DNA of 64,000 nucleotides from Pseudoalteromonas carrageenovora IAM 12662 (GCF_900239935.1 NZ_LT965928.1:2995520-3059519), one strand, 5' to 3'; shown: positions 36,736 to 46,372, counted from the stretch's first letter. The notes: generated by a model not told the origin, from the sequence alone. Made by a program: numbers and translations.

Positions 36736-37656
36736 ATGACTATGATTAAATCGGCGCCTTTAAAATCACTCTATACGTTTATAGCCGTTGCCGAAACTGG
36801 CAGTATGGTACTAGCGGCAGAGCAACTAAGCATTAGCCACTCTGCGGTTAGTCAATCAATAAAAGCCCTAGAGTCGCAGCTTAATAATGCGCTATTTAAT
36901 CGTATTGGTCGGCGTGTTGAGCTAAATACTGTAGGTGAGCGCTATTACAAACGTATTGCCCCAGCCATGGCCGAAATTATAACAGCTAGCCAAGAGGCCA
37001 GTAACGCTAATAATGAACATACGCACTTAACGCTTAATATGGTTAACTCGTTGGCGCTACATTGGTGGTTCCCCCGCGTGGCGGACTTTCAGCTTATGGC
37101 TCCAAATAGTGATATTCGTATTTCTAACTTGGTGGGTGAATTTGATTTAGAACGTGAAGGGATTGATGCCGCTATTATTCATGGCCAGCCCGATAAATGG
37201 CAAAAATACCACTGTGAAAAACTAGCCGACGATCAGTTAATTTTAGTGTGTAACCCACAGCTTTTAGCTGGGTTAAATGAGGATGAGTTAACCCCTCAAA
37301 ATTTACTTGAGCGTTTTAAAGCAATATACGTTACTAACCCGCGTAGGCAAAACGATTGGCAAACGTGGTGCGAGGCTAATAACTTAGCGCAGCCTAAACA
37401 GCATAATAATTTAACATTTAATATTTCGGTGCAGGCAACGCAAGCAGCTATGCGCCAGCTAGGTATTTTAGTAACTCACAAACAATTTGTACGTGACGAT
37501 ATTAAGCACGGTATGCTCACTCAAATAGGCAAAAGTATAGTAAACCCACATCAACAGTTTTATTTTGCAACAAGCCACGCCATGCTTAATCACCCACAAG
37601 TAAGTGCATTAAGAGAGTGGCTAAAACGTGAGTTTTTAAAAACCGCCAGCGAATAA
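36736..37656 (+). CDS. LysR-type transcriptional regulator (GcvA-like)
   Basis: A 306-residue DNA-binding regulator. The N-terminal winged helix-turn-helix is clear (LYTFIAVAETGSMVLAAEQLSISHSAVSQSIKALES), followed by a substrate-binding domain in which MVNSLALHWWFPRVADFQ and the later LAQ...QAMRQLGILVTHK resemble GcvA-type members. Three nearby starts (GTG 36733, ATG 36736, ATG 36742) are possible and no strong ribosome site decides. It is divergent from the EamA transporter gene, with about 180 bases between, and may regulate it. Confidence 0.86.
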   Translation: MTMIKSAPLKSLYTFIAVAETGSMVLAAEQLSISHSAVSQSIKALESQLNNALFNRIGRRVELNTVGERYYKRIAPAMAEIITASQEASNANNEHTHLTLNMVNSLALHWWFPRVADFQLMAPNSDIRISNLVGEFDLEREGIDAAIIHGQPDKWQKYHCEKLADDQLILVCNPQLLAGLNEDELTPQNLLERFKAIYVTNPRRQNDWQTWCEANNLAQPKQHNNLTFNISVQATQAAMRQLGILVTHKQFVRDDIKHGMLTQIGKSIVNPHQQFYFATSHAMLNHPQVSALREWLKREFLKTASE

Positions 37657-37658
37657 CG

Positions 37659-38105
37659 TTACTCTACACGCTCCCAATATTGGTTACGGTAAAAAAAGCC
37701 AATATAGCCACGAACTTCTAACGTTTTACCGTCGTTTTGTGGCGTTAGTTGCACTGTGTAGGTTTTGCCATTAGTTGGGTCGAGTATTTCGCCATCTCCC
37801 CATACGCCATCATCTTCTGGTTTTACATCAGTAATAATGGTCATACCCAAAATAGGCTGATCTTTTAATGCGCCATCGCACTCTTTACAAATGCCATCTT
37901 GCTTAGCAGGGTCTAAAATAGAGTCAACCTTGCCGCTTAGTATATTGTTGTTTTGAGTAATACGTACGTACGATTTAGCTTCGTTTGTATCTTCATCAAT
38001 GGTTTTCCAGAGCCCTACAGGGCTCATGTTTGCAAGCGCACTTTGGCTTACAAATAAAGCCGCTGCGAGTGTACTTAGCAAAGATAGTTTATTTAATTTT
38101 TTCAT
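37659..38105 (-). CDS. DUF2147 exported protein
   Basis: A 148-residue exported protein with a signal peptide (cut after SALANM, near residue 25). The mature part reads PVGLWKTIDEDTNEAKSYV, then ICKECDGALKDQPILGMTI, and ends with YIGFFYRNQYWERV. The GLWKTID start, the C-x2-C pair and the IGFFYRNQYW ending are DUF2147 features. Family members bind or stabilise small periplasmic ligands in other bacteria, but function is unknown here. It converges with the LysR gene, with a 2-base gap. Confidence 0.85.
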   Translation of the reverse strand: MKKLNKLSLLSTLAAALFVSQSALANMSPVGLWKTIDEDTNEAKSYVRITQNNNILSGKVDSILDPAKQDGICKECDGALKDQPILGMTIITDVKPEDDGVWGDGEILDPTNGKTYTVQLTPQNDGKTLEVRGYIGFFYRNQYWERVE

Positions 38106-38193
38106 TATGTTGCCTTAATTTAAAATGGCGAATAAAGCGATAATACCAGCTGATTTATAAACACACTATTAAAGCATCGTACCTAAAAGCAAA

Positions 38194-38228
38194 AAACCTA
38201 ACCTAATAATTATTAGCTTAGGTTTTAG
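38194..38228 (-). terminator. terminator after the DUF4153 gene
   Basis: AAACCTAA ... CTTAGGTTT with inner TAATAATTATTA forms a long imperfect stem; the A run on the left gives a T tract on the minus strand. Confidence 0.65.
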
Positions 38229-38258
38229 GCTATGTAGCGTAAAAATTAAAGTAACGTA

Positions 38259-39968
38259 TTACCTCACTTTAAAAACAACATCCCCTATTTTTAGATTTGA
38301 ATATTCAGACTCAACTAAAGATAATTCATTACTATCAATCATGTTTTTAAGGTATCTAATTTCTTCAGGATTTTCGACATCCATATACTTCGAGCGCCAC
38401 TTACCCATATCAAATAACCAAAAATATGCGGCTATATTTTCATTATTTTCGTCAACCACTATAAAATCTAGCACTTTATCTTTATTTAAATCCATACCAA
38501 TAAAATAATAAGTATGTTCTTTTAAAGAGTTACGCTCGTAAAAATGTTGTTCAGAAAATACTACTTCTATTAAATCTTGAGGTATTAGCGTTTGTGATGG
38601 CCAAAATACACTACGCTCAATAAAATCATCTACGGTGTGTTCTAATGTTAAAGCATATTCATTATTAACATACATTCTATCAATAATAGCGTATTGCTCT
38701 GGATGACTAGTTTCTATTTTCTGTTTTAATAACTGCATAGCTAAATAACCTTGGCGACCTAAGCTGTACTCAAAATAGTAATAGTCAAATTTTTCTATTG
38801 TTACTTTACCTGCATCTAAACGCGCTATTTGGCTATTTGTAGATAAGCTTTGAAAGTTTAATAAAGGAGAGTTAACAGCAAGCATACTCACTAATACCAC
38901 CCAGCCCATTACAATATTTATTTTACTAAGCGGCTCTAGCCAATTATCTCGTTTTGTTATAATTCCAACAAGGTAGCTAAACGAAAAACACGCCAATAAA
39001 AACCAAATTAAAATACCCCAACAACGATCTACTGTTAGCCCATGCTGCTCTACCCGTAAGTAAATTCCATAGGCCGAAATAACACTATAAACGGGAAGTA
39101 ACGCAACGCTTATAAAAACGAGTCGATGCAAGAGCAAGTGATAAGGGCGAACTGATGAGTCATCTTTATAAACAGTATTAACAAAAAACAACGTGAGTAC
39201 CTGCAGCCACATTACTAATAAACTGCCACTTCCGGTTTCCCATAATTTATTGAGTCCGGTAAAAGGAAGTGTTGCTAAAAAACCGAGAGAAATAACTGAT
39301 AAAACAGGAAGTAAAAACTTAATTAAAGTTTGCAGTAAAAAAGCGATATTATCTTCAATGTTCAAAAGCTTTCTAAATATGATACTCGCAAAGGCAAATG
39401 CAAGCGTTAAGGTTGGGATCCAAAACCATTCATCTCTTAGTAGCTCAGAGAAAAACTTTATATCTAAAATATCAAATAAAGCCGCACCTAAATTTAGTAT
39501 TCCCCAAAAAATAAGTACGAACAGCCAACATTCTCCAAAAATTATAAAATTACGCCAAGAGAGCTTAAACAATCGACTATAGCTAACATTTTCTGAGCTA
39601 CTAAATTGTTGTATGTACATAAGGCCTTTAAAGCCAGCTATTAAACTAGTAAAAATAAAAACTGACATTAAAGTGTTATTACTTACGTACTCTTGAGGTT
39701 CTTGCTGAAAGCCTGCATACGCACCCAATAAAGATAACAACAAAGAAAAAGGAAGGATTAAAAGTAACGACGTTTTTATATTATTTTTATTAACGGTCAT
39801 TAGCATTAATAAAGGAAAGCTCATAGAGAATGTAATAAGTGAGACTAACCATGTAGGGCTTGTTGCTGGCCACACATTATTTTCTAAACTGCTATACAAA
39901 AGGGTAAGAGCAATAGCCTGTAATATGGCAAGTGTAATTATAAAGGGTTTAGGTAGCTGACTATCCAT
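38259..39968 (-). CDS. DUF4153 multi-pass membrane protein
   Basis: A 569-residue protein. The first 370 residues hold about ten hydrophobic helices; the remaining 200 residues are soluble, with no clear enzyme motif (LDAGKVTIEKFDYYYFEYSLGRQGYLAMQLLKQ region). Features such as the GFKGLMYIQQF and LLHRLVFISVALLPVYSVISAYGIYLRVEQHGLTVDRCWG segments fit the DUF4153 family, whose role is unknown. It stands as a single gene on the minus strand. Confidence 0.75.
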   Translation of the reverse strand: MDSQLPKPFIITLAILQAIALTLLYSSLENNVWPATSPTWLVSLITFSMSFPLLMLMTVNKNNIKTSLLLILPFSLLLSLLGAYAGFQQEPQEYVSNNTLMSVFIFTSLIAGFKGLMYIQQFSSSENVSYSRLFKLSWRNFIIFGECWLFVLIFWGILNLGAALFDILDIKFFSELLRDEWFWIPTLTLAFAFASIIFRKLLNIEDNIAFLLQTLIKFLLPVLSVISLGFLATLPFTGLNKLWETGSGSLLVMWLQVLTLFFVNTVYKDDSSVRPYHLLLHRLVFISVALLPVYSVISAYGIYLRVEQHGLTVDRCWGILIWFLLACFSFSYLVGIITKRDNWLEPLSKINIVMGWVVLVSMLAVNSPLLNFQSLSTNSQIARLDAGKVTIEKFDYYYFEYSLGRQGYLAMQLLKQKIETSHPEQYAIIDRMYVNNEYALTLEHTVDDFIERSVFWPSQTLIPQDLIEVVFSEQHFYERNSLKEHTYYFIGMDLNKDKVLDFIVVDENNENIAAYFWLFDMGKWRSKYMDVENPEEIRYLKNMIDSNELSLVESEYSNLKIGDVVFKVR

Positions 39969-40029
39969 ATCTGTTCTCAGCGATAAGTTTTAGTCAGTTT
40001 GCGTTATTTGTTCCTATTTTACAATTACT

Positions 40030-40728
40030 TTACATTTTCAAATAAAATGCTTTGCACAACGCTACATAATTAGCTGTGTAGCTATTATCTAAGTTTCTAA
40101 TGCACAGGATTGAGGATTCGATATCGCTTTTTAGATAGCTAAATGTCATTAAACTGCGACTGATATCTTTATTGGGAGTGGCTTTTACTCGGCAATGTGC
40201 ATTTAAATACAACCCATTTTGAGTAGCAAGCTTAATAAATAACGCTCCTTCAATGCTGGGAAGTATTAAGCTAAAGCGAGAGCCACTATGGCTGAAACGT
40301 TTAAACGTATTTATTAACTCGTCAAAGCTTAATCCATCAGTGTGGCGGGCAGTGTTACGGGCATCGTTTTCACCTTTTAAGCTGTGATTAAAGTAAGGTG
40401 GATTAGAAATTACAACATCAAATGGCTTCGTGTATTCAAACGCTTGTATTGTTGTATGCACTACGTTGATATTAGGCCATGGGCTATTAGCACTGTTTTG
40501 AAGCGCTTGATTGTAAGCAGCTTCATCAACCTCTACAGCGGTTATTGCAAGATCATTACTTCGCTGCTGGCACATTAACGCTAGCAACCCCGTGCCGGTG
40601 CCTATATCGAGTAGTGACTTTGCATCACTTAAATTAGCCCACGCGCCAAGTAAAATGCCATCGGTTGAGACCTTCATTGCACACCTGTCGTGCTCAACCT
40701 TAAATTCTTTAAACGTAAACCCTGACAT
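40030..40728 (-). CDS. trmN: tRNA1(Val) adenine-37 N6-methyltransferase (YfiC)
   Basis: Methylates A37 of tRNA1-Val using S-adenosylmethionine. The 232-residue protein has the SAM motif SLLDIGTGTGLLALM and the N6-adenine signature ISNPPYF, and starts with the FTFKEFKVEHDRCAMKVSTDGILLGAW block typical of this family. It lies divergent from srmB, exactly as yfiC does in E. coli. There is no sign of truncation. Confidence 0.92.
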   Translation of the reverse strand: MSGFTFKEFKVEHDRCAMKVSTDGILLGAWANLSDAKSLLDIGTGTGLLALMCQQRSNDLAITAVEVDEAAYNQALQNSANSPWPNINVVHTTIQAFEYTKPFDVVISNPPYFNHSLKGENDARNTARHTDGLSFDELINTFKRFSHSGSRFSLILPSIEGALFIKLATQNGLYLNAHCRVKATPNKDISRSLMTFSYLKSDIESSILCIRNLDNSYTANYVALCKAFYLKM

Positions 40729-40804
40729 TTTTTCACCTTTTCGTTCACCAACTGGCGTATAGCGCGTATAATTGCAGGTAATTGTCCCTTATTTTAGACA
40801 CTCT

Positions 40805-42031
40805 ATGCAATTTTCTGAATTTGATCTTGATACCAAGTTACTCGACGCCATTGATAAAATGGGTTACGAAACGCCAACTAGCATTCAACAACAAGCTATT
40901 CCTGAGGCACTACAGGGGCGCGATATTTTAGCATCAGCACCTACTGGCACAGGTAAAACAGCGGCATTTTTAATTCCTGCCATTCAATACTTATTGGATT
41001 TTCCACGTCGTGAACCTGGTTTTGCCCGCGTATTAATAATGACCCCAACACGTGAGCTGGCGTATCAAATTCATGAACAGTGTGAACTACTTGCTAAACG
41101 CACGCACCTAAAAATTGGCGTGGTAACGGGCGGCATTAACTACGGTACTCACAAAGAGATTTTTGAAAAAAATAATGATGTATTAATTGCCACTCCAGGG
41201 CGATTAATGGAATACCTAGAAACTGAGAATTTTCATGCTGAACATGTAGAAATGCTTATTATTGATGAAGCAGATCGCATGTTAGACATGGGTTTCAAAA
41301 AAGAAATGAGCCGTATTTGTGACGAAGCTAAAAACCGTCGTCAGTGCTTTTTATTCTCGGCAACGCTTGAAGGCGACAGCGTAGAAAGATTTGCAGAAAC
41401 AACGCTAAACGACCCTGCTCTACTTGAAGCTGAATCGTCACGCAAAGAAAAAGCAAAAATTCACCAGTGGGTTCACCTTGCTGATGATTACCACCATAAA
41501 CTAGAACTTTTAGTAAACACCCTAAACGGCCCAGACGTAACTAAAGCTATTGTGTTTGTTAAAACGCGTGAGCGCCTTGAAACGCTCATTGGTGAGCTTA
41601 CTAATAATGGCGTAAAAGCGGCGTGGTTACGCGGTGAAATGCCACAAGATAAGCGCATGAAAGCCATGGAAAACTTTCACAGTGGCCGTACTAAAATACT
41701 TATCGCTACTGATGTTGCAGCGCGTGGTATAGACGTATCAGACATCAGCCATGTAATTAACTTTGACCTACCGCGCACCGCAGATGTATACGTACACCGA
41801 ATTGGTCGTACAGGCCGTGCTGGTAAAAAAGGTGTAGCAATATCGCTTGTTGAAGCACACGACATTGGCATTTTATATAAAGTAGAGCGCTACATTGAGC
41901 AAAAACTTAAACGCCGTGTAATTAAAGGTATTGAGCCGCAGCATAAAGAAGCTAAGCCGCCGGCTAAAAAGCGTAAAGATCCGGTAAAAATGAAAGCTAA
42001 GAAAAAAGCGAAGGTTAAAAAGAAAAAGTAA
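40805..42031 (+). CDS. srmB: DEAD-box RNA helicase SrmB
   Basis: Helps early assembly of the large ribosomal subunit. The 408-residue protein carries the Q motif (YETPTSIQQQAIP), Walker A (SAPTGTGKTAAF), PTREL, DEAD (LIIDEADRMLDMGF), SAT (FSATLEGD), ATDVAARGID and HRIGRTGRAG, all intact. The C-terminus is a Lys-rich tail (KKRKDPVKMKAKKKAKVKKKK). I start at the ATG at 40805 (MQFSEFDLD), since an upstream TTG would add eleven unconserved residues. Sequence and the neighbouring trmN support SrmB rather than RhlE. Confidence 0.94.
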   Translation: MQFSEFDLDTKLLDAIDKMGYETPTSIQQQAIPEALQGRDILASAPTGTGKTAAFLIPAIQYLLDFPRREPGFARVLIMTPTRELAYQIHEQCELLAKRTHLKIGVVTGGINYGTHKEIFEKNNDVLIATPGRLMEYLETENFHAEHVEMLIIDEADRMLDMGFKKEMSRICDEAKNRRQCFLFSATLEGDSVERFAETTLNDPALLEAESSRKEKAKIHQWVHLADDYHHKLELLVNTLNGPDVTKAIVFVKTRERLETLIGELTNNGVKAAWLRGEMPQDKRMKAMENFHSGRTKILIATDVAARGIDVSDISHVINFDLPRTADVYVHRIGRTGRAGKKGVAISLVEAHDIGILYKVERYIEQKLKRRVIKGIEPQHKEAKPPAKKRKDPVKMKAKKKAKVKKKK

Positions 42032-42051
42032 CCAAACAACATTTTTATATT

Positions 42052-42077
42052 AAAGCCGGCATTAGCCGGCTTTTTAA
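42052..42077 (+). terminator. terminator after srmB
   Basis: Stem AAAGCCGGC / GCCGGCTTT (42052-42060 with 42065-42073), loop ATTA, followed by TTAA. A good GC-rich hairpin with an A/T arm at the base. Confidence 0.85.
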
Positions 42078-42292
42078 CAAAAGCCTTATAGGCTCTGCCC
42101 TTTGTACCTGTTACAAATGTAACCCGAGCATGTAACTCATACTCAGTAAAATGTAATTATTGCCCACCTGAATTCTCACTTAATAAAATATCCTTATATT
42201 TCAATACATTAATTTTGGCACTGAAATTGTAACTGTAAGAATAACTCAGCAAACAATTGCTGCACTATTCACCGTAATGTAAGGATAAAGTT

Positions 42293-42613
42293 ATGAACCG
42301 CTTCAAGTTAACTATCGCTTTAGTATCATTTTGTTGTTTATTTTTATTAGCTTGCGCTACAAAGGTAAGTGCAGCAACCAACATGGCCGTAGTAAGCAGT
42401 GTAGCCACTCAACCTAACTTGCAGCAATCAATAACGAATACATTACGCACTAACCCTAATTTAGAGCTAAACGATATTCGAGTGCAGGTAAAAAATGGGG
42501 AAGTTGATTTATACGGTGAAGCACAAACAGGTTTTCAGCGTGCACTAGCTCAAAAGTTTTTAGAAAATATGGATGGGGTTAAAATCATTCGCAACAAAAT
42601 TAGCGTTATTTAA
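42293..42613 (+). CDS. BON-domain exported protein
   Basis: A 106-residue protein with a hydrophobic signal segment containing a lipobox-like LLAC (Cys21), followed by a BON domain: ITNTLRTNPNLELNDIRVQVKNGEVDLYGEAQTGFQRALAQ, then MDGVKIIRNKISV. BON domains bind membranes or phospholipids, and small exported ones (such as OsmY or DolP) act in envelope maintenance. This protein has one domain only. AAGGATAAAG lies before the ATG as ribosome site. It follows srmB after 260 bases that contain no other gene. Confidence 0.82.
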   Translation: MNRFKLTIALVSFCCLFLLACATKVSAATNMAVVSSVATQPNLQQSITNTLRTNPNLELNDIRVQVKNGEVDLYGEAQTGFQRALAQKFLENMDGVKIIRNKISVI

Positions 42614-42674
42614 TACACCTCTTTCTTAACTTATTGCTCAGCGCTGCTTGTTACTCCAACACAAGCGGCGCTTT

Positions 42675-43382
42675 TTATTTTAATTCTTCTAATTGTTTAG
42701 CCACATCACTTATTTTAAAACTATTTTTTTGCGAATAATAACTATCTACAAACACTTCTTCAAAATTGCTCACTGTAGAGCCTTCATTTAGCTCAAAAGG
42801 AAAACCCTTAAGTTCCTTTGTTTTTGTGTTGAACTTATAAACAAAATTGTCACCACTTATACCTGCAGAAAAAACATATTGTTCGTTATTTAACCACCCT
42901 CCAGTTTGATGAAACAAACCGATATTAAAGCGATTAGTTGTTTGATGAAGTCCAATCTTGATTATATGCCTTTCATTAAATGCAGACTTGGTTATTTCAA
43001 TAGTTGGTACAAACCAAAAACCTTGGGTGTCCCCTGCAAAAACGGCTAAAAAATCACCACCTGGCGACCAACTAACTAAACTACTTTCAGACTTCATATC
43101 CGGACATAAAGAGTTGTCTTCATCGCAAAATTCTAATAACTCTTTTCTTCTCACGTATGCATTTTCATCAGGTAAAGTTAGCTTGGATATAAAATTATTA
43201 TCGCGATCAAAAAAAGTAATTCCTGCGTTATCATTTTCAACTGTTAATTGATAACTTAAACCATACCGTTTATTAAGCTCTTTAGTATTATCTTGCTGAG
43301 TATTATTTAATGAATTGCAGCCTATAATAAAACTTAAAATAAATAAAATGATAGAACAATGAGTTATGCTTTTTTTATTCAT
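42675..43382 (-). CDS. lipoprotein partner of the hydrolase gene
   Basis: A 235-residue lipoprotein of unknown function. The signal segment ends in IIGC (lipobox, Cys22). The mature part has a beta-rich, WD-like feel: SYQLTVENDNAGITFFDRDNN, SLVSWSPGGDFLAVFAGDTQGFW and QTGGWLNNEQYVFSAGISGDN, with several short turns that could be propeller blades. I do not recognise a family. Its start overlaps the stop of the upstream putative hydrolase gene by eight bases, so the two are translated together and probably form a pair, such as an effector and its periplasmic antagonist. This is inference. Confidence 0.68.
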   Translation of the reverse strand: MNKKSITHCSIILFILSFIIGCNSLNNTQQDNTKELNKRYGLSYQLTVENDNAGITFFDRDNNFISKLTLPDENAYVRRKELLEFCDEDNSLCPDMKSESSLVSWSPGGDFLAVFAGDTQGFWFVPTIEITKSAFNERHIIKIGLHQTTNRFNIGLFHQTGGWLNNEQYVFSAGISGDNFVYKFNTKTKELKGFPFELNEGSTVSNFEEVFVDSYYSQKNSFKISDVAKQLEELK

Positions 43383-44112
43383 GTAAATGCCGAGCCACTT
43401 GTGGTAGTGATTTTAATAATCCTGATGAATCTTTTGGTACAATAATAACACCAGATAACCAGTTAAATAAATTCAAAGGTGTTTTTTCGTAAAGGCTAGC
43501 ACCAATACCATCCCAATGAACTTCATAAACATATCCTTCAGAAAAAAGCCATGTATGCATACCACCATTTGAAACGCCGAATCCAAAAGGAACTTTTCTC
43601 ATGGTGTTATAGTCAACTATATTAAGTGTTGTTGGGCCTACTTTTAAACCTCTTGATTTATAGATCTTCCACAAACCTTGCTCCTGAGCCGATTCTTTAT
43701 CAGTTGGGCGATAATTCGTCATAGCATGATGAACAGGGACATTATAGTATTTACCATCCCTTTTAACTTGCTGCAAATATGCCAAAGGGTGTTTATTTTC
43801 GCCATCTGCGGGGTGATTAATATCAGCATTAATATAAACGGTTTCCCAACCGAGGTTACTCACTAAATATTGAGCTGTAATAATACCACTGTGTCCCTTT
43901 TTCCAAATCGTATTTTTAGCCTCACTATTGCCTACCTCTGCAAACGCAGCAGACATTACATTCAATGCATAAGTGATGCAGTCTGTAGAAGTAAAACCTT
44001 TTGAGTCGTAATATTGTTTATTCCTAATATAAAGTTGTGAACCAACTTCTTTAGGATGATGATTATAATATTTAAGTAGGTGTTTTTTTGCGCTTGAAGA
44101 AAAGGATCTCAT
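43375..44112 (-). CDS. putative Cys-His hydrolase (papain/NlpC-like)
   Basis: A 245-residue leaderless protein I cannot assign to a named family. It has a single cysteine in FTSTDCITYALNVM (Cys45), at the start of a predicted helix, as in NlpC/P60 and papain-like amidases. A later GGMHTWLFSEGYVYEVHW (His186, with Glu198/His199 near) could give the catalytic His and third residue. HHAMTNYRP and GFGVSNGGMH segments are also notable. There is no signal peptide, so it acts in the cytoplasm or leaves by a non-Sec route. The lipoprotein gene overlaps it by eight bases. Confidence 0.62.
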   Translation of the reverse strand: MRSFSSSAKKHLLKYYNHHPKEVGSQLYIRNKQYYDSKGFTSTDCITYALNVMSAAFAEVGNSEAKNTIWKKGHSGIITAQYLVSNLGWETVYINADINHPADGENKHPLAYLQQVKRDGKYYNVPVHHAMTNYRPTDKESAQEQGLWKIYKSRGLKVGPTTLNIVDYNTMRKVPFGFGVSNGGMHTWLFSEGYVYEVHWDGIGASLYEKTPLNLFNWLSGVIIVPKDSSGLLKSLPQVARHLHE

Positions 44113-44204
44113 TAAAATAATCCATTATTTTTAAAGTGTTAAATTTAAAGTACGAAAGGTTAAATAACAATCAATATTTTAAGACTACTTAATTAATGGT
44201 ATAT

Positions 44205-44239
44205 ATCAGCGTGCTTTTACTTTGTAAAAACGCGCTGAT
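44205..44239. repeat. long near-perfect hairpin between hydrolase and mscS genes
   Basis: Bases 44205-44220 pair with 44224-44239 (ATCAGCG...TTTTAC / GTAAAA...CGCTGAT), with one mismatch and one G-T pair, and a 3-base loop. There is no T tract. It lies after the mscS-like gene stop and before the putative hydrolase gene start on the minus strand. It may be a transcript-end or regulatory RNA hairpin. Confidence 0.55.
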
Positions 44240-44286
44240 AGTCAGTAACTATTTCCTAATGCTTTTACCTTGTGGGTTTAAATTAT

Positions 44287-45243
44287 TTACTCACCTTGGC
44301 TTGCATCAGTATTATTACCACCCTTTTTATTTGCTGATTGCTGACTTATTTTATCGCTTATCATGGCATCGAGTTTTTCGCCGCCTTTTATACCAAAATC
44401 TAAAGTCCGTATTGGGAATGGAATACTAATATCAGCTTCATCAAGTGCTTGTTTAACTGCCACTACGCCCTTGTGGCGTACTGACATAAAGTCTGGCTCG
44501 CCAGGATATTTAATCCAAAACCACACCAGTAGATTAATACTACTGTCGCCAAAACCTTCTGCGTATACAGCGGTTTCGTCTTTGCGTATTACAAAGTCAA
44601 ATTCGTTAATTTTATCAACTATAACCTCTTTGGCTTTTTCAATATCATCGCCATACGAAATGCCGACTGGCACTTCTATGCGCCTAACGCCTAACGTGGT
44701 GTAATTTTTTAACACGTTTCTAAATAATACCTTGTTTGGTACTAGGATTAACTGCCCGTAAAAGCTCTCTATTAGCGTGTTACGCAGGTTTATAGAATGT
44801 ATTGAACCGAATACGTCATCGGTTTCAATTACATCACCCGCTTTAAATGGTTTGCGTATTCCCATAGCAATACCGGCTATTAGGTTTTCGGTCATGTCTT
44901 GAAATGCAAAACCAATAGCTAAACCCACAATACCTGCACCGGCAAGTAGTGAAGTAACAGTGCCCTTTAACCCAACAAAGTCGAGCGCTATAAATAAGCC
45001 AATACAAAGTACAATAACTTTAAATATAGAAGCCATTAAGTCAGCTATTTGTGTAGAGTCGAGAGAGCGGCGTAATACGTTTTTCATCAACTTACCGGCA
45101 TAGCGCGCTAATATAGAAAACACGAGTGCGATAACAATAGCGACAATAAAATTAGGAATGTGGCTTATTACTACATCAAACCAGCCACCAAGTTTTTCTT
45201 CTATCAGTTTTTCGGCTTCGCCAACGGTTGGCATATTCATCAT
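44287..45243 (-). CDS. MscS-family mechanosensitive channel
   Basis: A 318-residue inner-membrane channel protein. Three membrane helices lie at about residues 28-48, 70-90 and 95-125. The third is the pore helix, with GTVTSLLAGAGIVGLAIGFAFQDMTENLIAG. The cytoplasmic part has KPFKAGDVIETDDVFGSIHSINLRNTLIESFYGQLILVPNKVLFRN, typical of MscS, and a polar C-terminal tail. Such channels open when membrane tension rises and release solutes. Size is near that of E. coli MscS (286). It is a single gene. Confidence 0.93.
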   Translation of the reverse strand: MMNMPTVGEAEKLIEEKLGGWFDVVISHIPNFIVAIVIALVFSILARYAGKLMKNVLRRSLDSTQIADLMASIFKVIVLCIGLFIALDFVGLKGTVTSLLAGAGIVGLAIGFAFQDMTENLIAGIAMGIRKPFKAGDVIETDDVFGSIHSINLRNTLIESFYGQLILVPNKVLFRNVLKNYTTLGVRRIEVPVGISYGDDIEKAKEVIVDKINEFDFVIRKDETAVYAEGFGDSSINLLVWFWIKYPGEPDFMSVRHKGVVAVKQALDEADISIPFPIRTLDFGIKGGEKLDAMISDKISQQSANKKGGNNTDASQGE

Positions 45244-45310
45244 AGTGCTGTACCTGCTTGTTAGTCGTTAATTAATTTTAGACAATGTTTGCAAGTTTAG
45301 CGCCAGCATA

Positions 45311-45340
45311 AAAAAAACCATGCAATGCATGGCTCTTTTA
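45311..45340 (-). terminator. terminator after yaaA
   Basis: Stem CCATGC / GCATGG (45318-45323 with 45327-45332), loop AAT; eight A on the left give a strong T tract on the minus strand. Confidence 0.8.
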
Positions 45341-45367
45341 GTAATTATTAAGCTTAAATAAAACGCG

Positions 45368-46147
45368 CTAGTTTTGCTCATCGCGCATAAATACCGGCTC
45401 AAGATCTTTAGTTGTTGCCTCGGGGCTAAAGTAATAACCCGCAACAGTAAACTCTTTTAATTGGCTTAACTGCGTTATTTGGTTTTCTATAATGTAACGG
45501 GCCATCATGCCGCGCGCTTTTTTAGCGTAAAAGCTAATTACTTTATACTGACCATTTTTACAGTCTTTAAAATGTGGCGTAATAATTTGTGCATTTAGCG
45601 CTTTTTTATCTACCGCTTTAAAATATTCGTTTGAAGCAAGGTTAACGAGGTATTGTGCGTCTTGCGCTTTTGTTACTTCGTTTAGCTTATTAGCAATAAT
45701 ACTGCCCCAAAATTCATACAAGTTTTTACCACGAGGGTTTTCAAGCTTGGCACCCATTTCTAGGCGGTAAGCTTGCATTAAATCAAGTGGTTTCAATAAC
45801 CCATATAAACCAGAAAGAATGCGTAAATGGCTTTGAGCATACTCTAGGTTACTCGCGGTAAGTGTGGCGGCATTTAAACCACCGTATACATCGCCGTTAA
45901 AGGCAAGTACTGCTTGTTTAGCATTACTTTGTGTAAACGGCTGCGCCCACTCACTAAAGCGTGCTGCGTTAAGCCCAGAGAGCTTATCGCTAATTTTCAT
46001 TAGGCTGCCAATTTGCGCTGGTGTTAGTTCTCGGCATACTTTCATGAGCTCTTCGCTGTGCTCTAGTAATTCAGGCTGAGTGAACTTGTCTGTTGCGGGT
46101 GGCGTGTCGTAATCAAGATTTTTTGCTGGTGAAATAACAGTGATCAT
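45368..46147 (-). CDS. yaaA: peroxide stress protein YaaA (DUF328)
   Basis: Lowers intracellular free iron during peroxide stress in E. coli and binds DNA. The 259-residue protein has the family start [17 protein letters not shown] and further blocks [51 protein letters not shown] and [15 protein letters not shown]. All are close to E. coli YaaA. It is divergent from talB (225 bases apart), and the two are also close in E. coli. Confidence 0.93.
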   Translation of the reverse strand: MITVISPAKNLDYDTPPATDKFTQPELLEHSEELMKVCRELTPAQIGSLMKISDKLSGLNAARFSEWAQPFTQSNAKQAVLAFNGDVYGGLNAATLTASNLEYAQSHLRILSGLYGLLKPLDLMQAYRLEMGAKLENPRGKNLYEFWGSIIANKLNEVTKAQDAQYLVNLASNEYFKAVDKKALNAQIITPHFKDCKNGQYKVISFYAKKARGMMARYIIENQITQLSQLKEFTVAGYYFSPEATTKDLEPVFMRDEQN

Positions 46148-46372
46148 AGTTAGCTATTGACTTGTAATTTATTTAATGTCAATTTCAACATTAAATGAAA
46201 CGAAAAGCACGTTTTGTTTAAATAAATCCTCCCTTAAATAACTCATACATCGCCGTTATTCTATTGATAAGGACATAAGACCTATCAAGCATTGTCACAC
46301 TGTTGCAGTATGGATTGTATATATTAAGGGTGTTTAGATTTTCTTTTAACTTGCTTGGAATGAGGAAAGCAA

